Shown: positions 8,617 through 16,690 of the stretch, piece by piece
Numbering within the stretch: position 1 is the first letter of the stretch
How the letters are laid out: each line of letters begins with the position of its first letter
Source: Deltaproteobacteria bacterium
Lineage (GTDB): Bacteria > UBA10199 > GCA-002796325 > JACPFF01
Length of the DNA stretch: 64,000 bases
Direction of reading: 5' to 3'
NCBI GenBank assembly: GCA_016183065.1
Contig: JACPFF010000006.1
Coordinates: 62,001-126,000 of the forward strand
Program-made: the position numbers and the translations under genes
Notes under the pieces: generated by a model
What the model was told of the DNA's origin: nothing
Databases searched by the model: none
What the model saw: only the letters and a program-made list of their open reading frames with translations

Positions 8617-10254
8617 GTGGGGGAACGACGGCAAGGAGCGATTCTTTGGAAAGGGGCACGGTGGGGGGTGTCCCTTTGCCTGATCGGGTGCTCCGCCTGC
8701 GGTTCCGATAGCACGAGTAGTAACAGGGGAGCTGCCGTGACGACCGACGGCGGGAACAACATCGAAATCGCCGGTGAGACCGATGTGGTGGGCAATGTGG
8801 CAGCGTTGGAACATGGCGATATCTATCTGGTCGACTTGAGCAGTGGTTCCGCAGTACTCGATTTTTCCAGTTTTCCATCGACCGCGGAATTTCAGCTGGT
8901 GGTCCAATCGACACGGACGGTCGCCGGGTCGCAACAGGTGAGCGTGAGTGATGTGGCCGCAGCCATTCCGCCATCGGTCTCCAAAGCGGTTGCGTTGGGG
9001 AATACGCTGGCGGTGCAGGAATATTTCGACGCACATTTGCGCGAGGTCGAAGCCTCGATGGACGCGGATACCGCGGTGACGCCGGTGATCGGGGCAAAGG
9101 GGGTGTCCAAGGCGGTGACCGTGGGGAGTACGGAGACCTTCCGGGTCTTGTCCTCACTGACCACGACGAGCGCCTATACATCGGTATCCGCGACCGTGCG
9201 TTGCATGACCTCCCAGATTGCGCTCTATCTGGACGACGAGGTTTCGACGTCGCTTACTGAGTCCCAGCTCGCCACGCTGTGCGACCAATTTTCCGATGCC
9301 CTCCAGACCGAGTTCACCGTGCTGGGCGATCCGCCCGATATCAATACCGACGGGGTCATCGCGGTCCTCATGACCAAGGCGGTCAATGAATTGGGGGGGA
9401 GTCTCGGCGGGATTGTCACCGGATTCTTTTTTGGCGGTGATTTGCTCTCGCGGTCCTCGTCAAATCCCGCGAGCAATGAGCGGGAGATTATTTTTACGTT
9501 GGTCCCCGATCCTGCCGGGACGTACGGCGTGAAGATCCCCACGAATTTCGCCATGGACAATTTGTTGACGGCCGTTGTGCCGCATGAGGTGCAACATCTC
9601 CTCAGTTATTCTTCGCATGTCATTACCAAAAAAGGTGCCTCAGAGACCACATGGCTCAATGAAGCGCTCTCGCACCTGATCGAGGATGTGGTCGGGTATG
9701 GGCAGGAGAATCCCTCCCGCGTCGAACTCTTTCTCGCATCCACCGATGACACGGCCTTGATCCCCTCGGGATCACCGGGATTGACGGAGCGCGGGGCGTC
9801 TTATCTCTTTCTCCGCTTTCTCTATGAGCAGCACAGCAACCGCTCGAACTTTCTCAATACCCTGGTCAATACCACCGAGACCGGCGTCAGCAATGTGGTC
9901 TCCTCGTATGGCGGCGGTGTCGAGGCCTTTGATGCGTGGGACGAGTTTTTGATGCGGTGGGGCGTGGCCCTGGCGGTGACGAATCAAAATGTGACGAGTG
10001 ATGCGCGCTACATTTACAACTCGCGTGTCTATAATAGTGGTACTGGGCATTGGCAGGGCGTCTGTCTGATGTGCGATACCGAAGATGGACGGAGCACAGC
10101 GTTATCGGGTCCCGCGACGTTTTCGGCCAATGGGGCGACATTGTCCTTGGTGGCGGGGGCCAATGCCGTGATCGATCTCGCCAATCCCGCCACCACGGTC
10201 ACTCTGGAGGCTGCCGGTGCTGACCTGCAAGGGATCCTCATTCGCACGCAGTGA
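8617..10254 (+). CDS. M30-like zinc metalloprotease lipoprotein (copy 2)
   Basis: A 545-residue paralogue of the preceding gene. The signal peptide ends in the lipobox CLIGC. The zinc site is HEVQH (residues 323-327) with WLNEALSHL and Glu349, giving the same 26-residue spacing between first His and distal Glu as copy 1. DINTDGVIAVLMTKAVN, VTGFFFGGDLL and REIIFTLVPDP match the corresponding copy 1 segments, while the N-terminal third differs more and is serine/threonine rich. The start is a GTG behind GAGG at 8607-8610; no in-frame ATG exists near it. Function as in copy 1; the divergence outside the catalytic core suggests different targets, which is inference. Confidence 0.78.
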   Translation: MGERRQGAILWKGARWGVSLCLIGCSACGSDSTSSNRGAAVTTDGGNNIEIAGETDVVGNVAALEHGDIYLVDLSSGSAVLDFSSFPSTAEFQLVVQSTRTVAGSQQVSVSDVAAAIPPSVSKAVALGNTLAVQEYFDAHLREVEASMDADTAVTPVIGAKGVSKAVTVGSTETFRVLSSLTTTSAYTSVSATVRCMTSQIALYLDDEVSTSLTESQLATLCDQFSDALQTEFTVLGDPPDINTDGVIAVLMTKAVNELGGSLGGIVTGFFFGGDLLSRSSSNPASNEREIIFTLVPDPAGTYGVKIPTNFAMDNLLTAVVPHEVQHLLSYSSHVITKKGASETTWLNEALSHLIEDVVGYGQENPSRVELFLASTDDTALIPSGSPGLTERGASYLFLRFLYEQHSNRSNFLNTLVNTTETGVSNVVSSYGGGVEAFDAWDEFLMRWGVALAVTNQNVTSDARYIYNSRVYNSGTGHWQGVCLMCDTEDGRSTALSGPATFSANGATLSLVAGANAVIDLANPATTVTLEAAGADLQGILIRTQ

Positions 10255-10263
10255 CACGCCATC

Positions 10264-10307
10264 AACGCCAACGTCATCCCGACGAACGTCCGGATGATGT
10301 TGGCGTT
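10264..10307 (+). terminator. Strong hairpin after the second M30-like gene
   Basis: Bases 10264-10279 and 10292-10307 form a 16-base stem with a single G-T wobble and a 12-base loop, starting nine bases after the stop codon. There is no T run after it, so it is more likely an mRNA 3'-end stabiliser, a Rho-associated element or a bidirectional hairpin than a classic intrinsic terminator. Confidence 0.4.
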
Positions 10308-10370
10308 GGCGGGATGATGAGGGAGTTTCTCCTTTACATTCCCGCCCCCCCTTTCTAGGATACGGCCCGC

Positions 10371-11159
10371 ATGCACCCGATATTATTTACGATCCCGCTC
10401 TTTGGTGGTCTCACGATCTACACATACGGGGTCCTCGTGGCGACCGCCTTTCTGGTCGGCATGTTCTGGGTCGACCGTGAGGCCCGGCGGGTCGGCGAGA
10501 ACCCGGCCCGTGCCACGGATCTGGTCTTCTACATCATCGTGGCAGCCATCGTCGGGTCCCGAATTGTTTACGTCCTCGTCTCCGAGCGGGAGCAATTTTT
10601 CCAAGACCCCTTGAGCTTCTTTCGCATTTGGGAAGGCGGCCTTGTTTTCTACGGCGGTTTCCTCGGGGCCCTGCTCGTGGCCCTCTGGTACATCCAAAAA
10701 CATCACCTCAATTTTTGGCGCACCGCGGATATCTTTGTCCCTGGCGTGGCGCTTGGGCATGCGATTGGACGTGTCGGATGCCTCATGGCCGGCTGCTGCC
10801 ATGGACGGCCCGCGCTCCATAACGCGTGGTGGACGCTCACGTTTCCGCCCCATGAGCATGGGTTCGCCCCGCCCGGGGTTCCGCTCTATCCCACGCAGCC
10901 ACTCGAGTCGATCGCGGAGCTCCTGATCTTTGCGATCTTGGTGGTCGTTGGCCGGCGGAAACGGTTCGAGGGAGAGGTCTTTGCCACCTATCTGTTTCTC
11001 TATGCCATTGTGCGAACGGCCCTTGAGACCGTGCGGGGCGATGCCGTCCGCGGGTTTCTCTTTGGCGGCCTCCTATCGACGAGTCAGGCGATCAGCCTCC
11101 TCCTCGGGTTCGCGGCCATCGGGATTTGGGTCGTCCGTCGTCGAAAGGATCCTGCATGA
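10371..11159 (+). CDS. lgt: Prolipoprotein diacylglyceryl transferase
   Basis: A 262-residue polytopic inner-membrane enzyme that transfers diacylglycerol from phosphatidylglycerol to the lipobox cysteine of prolipoproteins, the first step of lipoprotein maturation. Seen here are the N-terminal PLFGGLTIYTYGVLVA helix, the EGGLVFYGGFLGALL segment that corresponds to the catalytic loop (with Tyr where E. coli Lgt has His), and HAIGRVGCLMAGCCHG, the delta-type version of the RIGN motif. Its stop overlaps the start of the next lipoprotein gene (ATGA). A second, more divergent Lgt-like protein is encoded at 15107-15904. Confidence 0.9.
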   Translation: MHPILFTIPLFGGLTIYTYGVLVATAFLVGMFWVDREARRVGENPARATDLVFYIIVAAIVGSRIVYVLVSEREQFFQDPLSFFRIWEGGLVFYGGFLGALLVALWYIQKHHLNFWRTADIFVPGVALGHAIGRVGCLMAGCCHGRPALHNAWWTLTFPPHEHGFAPPGVPLYPTQPLESIAELLIFAILVVVGRRKRFEGEVFATYLFLYAIVRTALETVRGDAVRGFLFGGLLSTSQAISLLLGFAAIGIWVVRRRKDPA

Positions 11160-11659
11160 TGCGTGTTCGTTCCGCGTCGGTGTGGTGGTCACTGCTGCTC
11201 GGGATTGCCTGCATCGGCATGGGGAGCGGGTGTGCGAAACCACTTGTCCGCGGCAATGTCGAGGCCATGCCACCGGTGACGAAGACGTTTTCCGCCGGAC
11301 CCAATGCCATTTATTATGGTGTCCGGTGGGCTCTGGCCGAGCGCGGCTATCCGGTCGGGTTCGAGGATCTGCATGGCGGGGTGATTACGACCGCCTGGGT
11401 GCCGGTGGGGGCGAATTCCCATTATCTCCGTCCCTTCAAGACGCCGGACTATGGGACGACCGGCGCCTATCATCAGTTGGAAGTGCGGGTGATGCCGACC
11501 GGTGGCGGAGGGACAACCGTTTCGGTTGTCTCACGCGTCAACAGTATTATTCGCGGCCTCCACTCGAGTGGACGTGAGGAGGCCGGGGTGCTGGAGGAGA
11601 TTCAACATTATCTCCATGGGAGTGGTGTGGAAGTGACCAACATCGGTGTGGAGGAGTGA
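11156..11659 (+). CDS. Small putative lipoprotein of unknown function
   Basis: A 167-residue protein with a signal peptide ending in MGSGC, so a probable lipoprotein. The mature part has FSAGPNAIYYGVRWALAERG, then a glycine-rich segment and VSVVSRVNSI; this layout resembles small alpha/beta lipoproteins of the DUF4136/DUF799 size class, but no family can be named with confidence. It starts with ATG 11156 overlapping the lgt stop (ATGA), so translation is probably coupled to lgt. ATG 11159 is an alternative. The ileS gene follows 25 bases downstream. Confidence 0.75.
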   Translation: MMRVRSASVWWSLLLGIACIGMGSGCAKPLVRGNVEAMPPVTKTFSAGPNAIYYGVRWALAERGYPVGFEDLHGGVITTAWVPVGANSHYLRPFKTPDYGTTGAYHQLEVRVMPTGGGGTTVSVVSRVNSIIRGLHSSGREEAGVLEEIQHYLHGSGVEVTNIGVEE

Positions 11660-11684
11660 CCACCACGTGATAGTGCCGGCCGCT

Positions 11685-14461
11685 ATGGATTACAAATCAA
11701 CACTCAATTTGCCACAGACGGCATTCCCCATGAAGGCGGAACTCGCGCAGCGCGAACCGCTCATGGTGGAGCGCTGGCGTGAAGGACGGGTCTACGACGC
11801 CATGCTGGCCGCGCGAAAGCTGGCCCCGCCGTTTGTGCTGCACGACGGTCCCCCCTATGCCAATGGGCACATCCACTTTGGGCACATCCTGAACAAGGTG
11901 TTGAAAGATATCGTCATCAAGTCGCGTGCCATGGCCGGGGCCTACACGCCATTTCTCCCCGGATGGGATTGTCATGGCCTGCCGATTGAATTGGCCGTCG
12001 AGAAAGGACTGGGAGGACGACATCGGGATCACGATGTGATCGCGGTGCGGAAGGCGTGCCGTGCCTATGCCGAACAGTACATCCATATCCAGCGCGAGGA
12101 GTTTCGACGCCTCGGCTGTCTGGCGGCCTGGGAGACACCCTATTGCACCATGGACTTTCGCTATCAGGCGGAGATTGCGCGGCGCTTTGCCGCCGTGGTG
12201 GAGCGGGGGGCCGTCTATAGCGGTCGGCGTCCCATCTATTGGTGCCCCTCCTGTCAGACGGCCCTTGCCGAGGCCGAAGTCGAATATGCCACGCACACCT
12301 CACCGTCCATCTACGTCAAGTTCCCGCTCACGGATATCGATGATCTTCGGGCCCGGTGGGGGATCGGCGATCCGCCGGTCTTTGTCGTGATCTGGACCAC
12401 GACCCCGTGGACGATTCCCGCAAACCTTGGCGTCGCATTGCATCCTGATCTTTCGTATAGTGCGGTGGCCGTGGACCGTGAGGTCTGGATTGTGGCCGAA
12501 GGGCGGTGCGAGGCCATGTTCCGCGACATCGGTCGCACCGACTATCGCGTCCTTGGGCCCGTCCGCTCGGCAGATCTGGAACGCCGCCATGCCCGCCATC
12601 CGCTCGTGGACCGCCCATCGCTCGTGATGCTCGGGACCATGGTCACGCTCGACGCCGGGAGCGGCTGTGTCCATGTGGCGCCAGGGCACGGGGAAGAAGA
12701 CTTTGCCCTCGGCATGACCTACGGCCTGGAGGCCTTTGCGCCGATCGATGACCGCGGGGCCTTCACGCCAGACGTTGGACTGCCATGGCTCGTCGGGATG
12801 AACACCGGGACGGCCAATCCGCGGATTCTCGAGGCATTGCGGGCGGAGGACCGGTTGATTCACGCCGGGAAGGTCGAACACCAATATCCCCATTGTTGGC
12901 GATGCAAACAACCGATCCTCTTTCGTGTCACCGAGCAGTGGTTTGTCTCCATGGAGAGCACAGGGTTGCGGCGTGCGGCCTTGGCAGCGATCGATGCCGT
13001 GACATGGATTCCGGCGTGGGGGAGAGCGCGGATCCACGGGATGATGGAAAACCGGCCGGACTGGTGCATTTCGCGCCAACGGAGTTGGGGCGTCCCCCTT
13101 ATTGCGGTGCGGTGCGGAGCGTGCGGTGCGCGGAGCACGACGGCCGATTTTGTCCGTCGCGTGGCGGATCGCATCGCCACCGCCGGGGCCGACTGTTGGT
13201 ACACCGAACCGTTGAGCGCGCTCTTGCCGCCAGAGTATCGCTGTCCGCACTGCCACGAGAGCGGGGCCTTCACCAAAGAATACGATATCCTCGATGTCTG
13301 GTTCGACTCCGGGAGTTCCTTTGCCGCAGTCATCCGCCAGATGCTCGGGATGCAGGGACCGGCGGATCTCTATCTGGAGGGGAGCGATCAGCACCGGGGA
13401 TGGTTCCATACCTCGTTGCTGGTGGGACTCGAGACCGAAGGGGTCGCGCCCTATCGGAGCGTGTTGACCCACGGTTTTGTGGTCGATGGCGAGGGGAAGA
13501 AATATTCAAAGTCGGCCAAGAATTATCTCCCCCCCGACCAGGTGCTCTCGCGCTATGGGGCCGAAATCCTGCGACTCTGGGTCGCGGCGGAGGATTATAG
13601 CGGGAAATCATCACGCGATTGGCCGATGCCTATCGGAAGATCCGGAATACCTGGCGGTTTCTCTTGGGGAACCTCCACGATTTTTCTCCCGCCCGTGATC
13701 GCGTGCCCTATGCGGCGCTCGAGTCGCTTGACCGGTGGATTCTTGCCGAGAGCAATCGACTCGTGGTCCGCTGTCGCCGCGCCTACGACGGATACGAGTT
13801 TCACCATGTCTACCACGCGGTAAACACCTTTTGCACCGTGCAACTGAGCGCGCGCTATCTCGATATTTGCAAGGACCGTCTCTACTGCGAGGGCGCGGCG
13901 AGTGTCACACGCCGCGCTGCGCAGACGACGATGTGGTGCGTGGGAGAGACGCTCGTACGCATGATGGCGCCGATCCTTTCGTTTACGGCCGAAGAGGTGT
14001 GGGACCATCTCCCCGGCGGCGGGACCGAGCAGGGATCGGTTTTTCTCGCGCCGCTTCCGACGATCGTGGCCGAGTGGAGCGATGACCCCCTCATCGCGCG
14101 GTGGAACCGCCTCTGGGAGGTGCGGGAGATCGTCAACAAGAGTCTGGAGACGGCACGGGCGGAGAAGCGCATTGGCAATGCCCTGGGGGCGATGGTCACC
14201 ATTGCCTGTCCGGAAGAGTCGCGCGGATTTCTCGCCTCGTTTGGCCCACAGTTGGCCGACCTCTTGATCGTCTCCGAAATTCGCTTTGACACTGGCCCCG
14301 AGGCTGCCGCAGGAGAGACCGCTGGCGACGTGGTCGTGCAGGTGGCACCGGCCGCGGGGAAGAAGTGTGTCCGCTGCTGGAAATGGAGTCGCGCAGTGGG
14401 GACGCATGCCGGGCATCCGGAGCTGTGCGAGCGGTGCACCACGGTGGTGATGCATGCCTGA
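11685..14461 (+). CDS. ileS: Isoleucyl-tRNA synthetase, single-base frameshift
   Basis: Class I synthetase that charges tRNA-Ile. The N-terminus DYKSTLNLPQTAFPMKAELA, the HIGH signature as HIHFGH, the second class I motif as KYSKS (KMSKS in most) and the C-terminal zinc site CVRCWKW...CERC are all present. The frame that starts at ATG 11685 runs through LRLWVAAEDYSG and then goes wrong at about 13602-13605; the proper continuation (RLADAYRKIRNTW) is in another frame to 14461. Restoring one G in the GGG at 13602-13604 joins both parts exactly: 2777 bases become 2778, or 925 residues, normal for the family. Because the enzyme is essential, an assembly or sequencing error is more likely than a real mutation, unless another ileS exists. 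Confidence 0.93.
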
Positions 14462-14470
14462 CTTGCGTCT

Positions 14471-14563
14471 ACTATTGGAGGGGCTCACGTCGCCCCCCCA
14501 ACGGGCAAAGCCCGTTGGGCCCCCCCCTCTCGCGCGCTGTGCGCGCTGGGGAACTTCCAACAC
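14471..14563 (-). repeat. Dispersed palindromic repeat, copy B
   Basis: Reverse-oriented copy of the element at 8238-8394, filling the gap between ileS and lspA. It begins with ACTATTGGAG (14471-14480) and includes a perfect 10-base hairpin, CCCAACGGGC/GCCCGTTGGG, at 14498-14520. The 60-odd bases from the G run to the ATAGT end are nearly identical to copy C at 59015-59098. The far end (ACTTCCAACAC) is a degenerate partner of the terminal repeat. No coding content. Confidence 0.75.
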
Positions 14564-14575
14564 GGGGCGACCGCA

Positions 14576-15100
14576 ATGAAATTTGCCTATCGTCCCCTCT
14601 GCATTGTCACGCCGCTCGTCTTTCTCCTCGACCAATGGACGAAATGGATGGTTGTTCGCCATATTCCCCTCGGTCATGGCCTGGCCATCCTCCCGGGGTA
14701 CATCGACCTCGTCCACGTGCGGAATCGCGGGGCGGCCTTCGGGCTCTTTGCCGGCGGGGACTCCCCGTGGCGGGCGCCATTTTTTTATCTCGTCTCCATC
14801 GTGGCCGTCGGGGTCATTCTCTGGATTGTCCGCCATCTGCGCGAGACGGAACGCCTGATGGCGGTGACCATGGCGCTGATCCTCGGGGGGATCTTTGGCA
14901 ACCTCCTCGATCGGCTCCGGCTCGGTGCGGTCACCGATTTTTTGTCCTGCCACTTTCGTGATGTCGTGATCGACGGGACGCTCCTCGGGTTTCGTATCCG
15001 GTTTCCCCTCGACTGGCCCGCCTTCAATGTTGCCGATAGCGCCATCACGATCAGTATGCTACTGTTGGCGTACCATATTGTGCGATCTCCACACCAGTGA
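14576..15100 (+). CDS. lspA: Lipoprotein signal peptidase II
   Basis: A 174-residue inner-membrane aspartyl protease that removes the signal peptide from diacylated prolipoproteins. Four hydrophobic helices are visible. The catalytic aspartates lie in GNLLDRLRLGAVTDF and in WPAFNVADSAI, both classic LspA motifs, and VHVRNRGAAFGLF matches the family. It lies 12 bases past repeat copy B, which separates it from ileS, and is followed six bases later by the second lgt-like gene. Clustering of lspA with lgt-like genes is consistent with one lipoprotein-processing operon. Confidence 0.95.
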   Translation: MKFAYRPLCIVTPLVFLLDQWTKWMVVRHIPLGHGLAILPGYIDLVHVRNRGAAFGLFAGGDSPWRAPFFYLVSIVAVGVILWIVRHLRETERLMAVTMALILGGIFGNLLDRLRLGAVTDFLSCHFRDVVIDGTLLGFRIRFPLDWPAFNVADSAITISMLLLAYHIVRSPHQ

Positions 15101-15106
15101 GGACCC

Positions 15107-15904
15107 ATGCGCCCCATCCTATTTTATATCGGTGATACCCCCATTTATCCGTTCTTCCTGACGATCATGGTGGGGGCCCTGATTGCCACATTCGTTGCCG
15201 CCCGCATGGCCCGCAAAGCGGGGCTCTCCCCGGTGGCGATTATCGATATGGGGATCATTGCGATGATCCTGTCGGTGATCGGCTCGCGCGTGTTCCACAT
15301 CCTCTTTGAATACCCCATGTATTATTGGGAACATCCGATGCGGGTCTTTGATTTTCTTGCCGGGGGCTTTGTGTCGCTGGGGGCGTACATCTTTTCCGCG
15401 GCCGGTTGGTTCTGCTATTTTCGCCGCAAGCAGCTCCCGATCCTCCCCTATTTCGACCTGATCGTCCGCGTGGTCCCGGTGGTGATGTTCTTTGTCCGCC
15501 TCGGCTGTCTCCTGACCGGTTGCTGTTATGGACGTCCGACCGATTTCTTTTTTCACCTTGTGTTCAAGCCGGGATCGACCGCCTACTATTTTCACCAGGA
15601 CACCCCACTCCATGCGAGCCAGGTCTATGCCATGGCCTGTTCCATCGTGATTTTTGTGGTGTTGCAACGGCTCTATCACCGGCGGAAATTCCATGGACAG
15701 GTCCTGGCAGTCTATCTCATGTGTGCCGGGGTGACGCGGTTTCTGTTCGAGTTTACGCGCGGTGACGTGGATCGTGGTGTCTATCTCCCGGAGATTTTCC
15801 CCCCGTACGGCATTTCCACCGGCCAGATCGTGATGCTCCTCTTCTTCGGTGTCGGTGTCTGGCTCTATCGAACCGGGCGACGGCGGTATCCGCTCCATGG
15901 CTAG
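15107..15904 (+). CDS. Divergent Lgt-like diacylglyceryl transferase paralogue
   Basis: A 265-residue polytopic membrane protein of the Lgt family. The N-terminal PIYPFFLTIMVGALIATF helix, FFVRLGCLLTGCCYGRPTD and the C-terminal RFLFEFTRGD segment align with the lgt gene at 10371. Two features differ: the EGGLVFYGGFLG loop is replaced by AGGFVSLGAYIFSAAG, and the conserved HAIGR before the cysteine motif is MFFVR. It may be a second Lgt with other substrates or may have lost transferase activity; the sequence alone cannot decide. It sits six bases after lspA and overlaps the CPBP protease gene by eight bases. Confidence 0.82.
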   Translation: MRPILFYIGDTPIYPFFLTIMVGALIATFVAARMARKAGLSPVAIIDMGIIAMILSVIGSRVFHILFEYPMYYWEHPMRVFDFLAGGFVSLGAYIFSAAGWFCYFRRKQLPILPYFDLIVRVVPVVMFFVRLGCLLTGCCYGRPTDFFFHLVFKPGSTAYYFHQDTPLHASQVYAMACSIVIFVVLQRLYHRRKFHGQVLAVYLMCAGVTRFLFEFTRGDVDRGVYLPEIFPPYGISTGQIVMLLFFGVGVWLYRTGRRRYPLHG

Positions 15905-16568
15905 CACCGGGAAGGGGGCACTGCTGCTCGAAGTCCTGGCCGCGACTGCGGCGCTGGTGTTGTTGCTCCGTCTGTTGCATCACGTGTCGTGGGGCCCCAT
16001 CCATGCCTATAGCAGCGTGATCTTCCTGGCCGTCGCGATCTACGGACCATGGCTGTTGCTCCGATGGCGGGGTCGGTCGGTCGACTTCCTCGAGGTGTCA
16101 CCCGGGGCCATGGGCCGGAGTCTCTGGAGCTATCTGCTCTTTTCCTGTGCTATCTTTCCGGCATTCCTGGTCGCGGCCCATGGCTGGCAGTGGCTTGTCG
16201 AAGGCCGCTCGCTGGCGTCATCGCTGGTCTGGTGGCCGGGGACGCCTGCGGTCGTTGCACAAATTATCCTCGTGGCATTGCCGGAGGAATTTTTTTTCCG
16301 CGGATATGTCCAGAGTACACTCGACAAAATTTTCCACGCACGCTGGCGGCTTTTTGGTGCGCGACTCGGGTGGAGCTGGCTCCTGACTGCCGGGCTCTTT
16401 GCGCTGGCCCACAGCATGATTTTCTATCAGTGGTGGCATTTTGCCATTCTCTTTCCGGGGCTCGCCTTTGGGTATCTCCGGGCCCGTACCAACGGGATTC
16501 TGGCATCGACCCTCTTTCACGCGAGCGCGAATCTTGTGATGTGGTGGGTGGGGAGTAACTATCGGTAA
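15897..16568 (+). CDS. CPBP-family intramembrane protease
   Basis: A 223-residue protein with about six hydrophobic helices and the three CPBP (CAAX/Rce1-like, ABI) motifs: EEFFFR with the paired glutamates, FALAHSMIFYQWWH, and HASAN near the C-terminus. Such glutamic intramembrane proteases cleave membrane proteins or process peptides; some serve sorting systems. ATG 15897 overlaps the end of the upstream lgt-like gene by eight bases, so the two are coupled. Its position behind lspA and lgt suggests a role in envelope protein processing, which is inference. Confidence 0.85.
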   Translation: MASTGKGALLLEVLAATAALVLLLRLLHHVSWGPIHAYSSVIFLAVAIYGPWLLLRWRGRSVDFLEVSPGAMGRSLWSYLLFSCAIFPAFLVAAHGWQWLVEGRSLASSLVWWPGTPAVVAQIILVALPEEFFFRGYVQSTLDKIFHARWRLFGARLGWSWLLTAGLFALAHSMIFYQWWHFAILFPGLAFGYLRARTNGILASTLFHASANLVMWWVGSNYR

Positions 16569-16690
16569 TGACATCCCCGAAGATGTACGGGGTCAGGAAG
16601 AGTGAACAGACCATAATTATCAATGATATTGAATTGTTATAGGACATCCTTGGACATTTTATCCGGATGTGACTATGTGGGCGGCGGCGT
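16569..16690 (+). promoter_or_regulatory. AT-rich leader region upstream of rng
   Basis: The 122-base gap starts with an imperfect hairpin (CCCCG at 16575-16579 with CGGGG at 16588-16592) and then turns AT-rich at 16610-16670. TTGGAC at 16650-16655 and TATGTG at 16674-16679 with an 18-base spacer could form a promoter, but the match is modest and the resulting leader would be very short. Confidence 0.3.

Noticed and set aside
8501-8683. 60-codon frame overlapping the start of the second M30-like gene
   Set aside because: It has no ribosome site or recognisable motif, is rich in AT-tract codons at the start, and overlaps the signal peptide coding region in another frame.
12300-13472. 390-codon antisense frame inside ileS
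   Set aside because: Shadow of a well-supported synthetase; composition is typical of the reverse complement of GC-rich codons.
13595-13615. Programmed ribosomal frameshift in ileS
   Set aside because: No standard slippery heptamer in the correct phase, and a simple one-base loss explains the break exactly; not known for this family.
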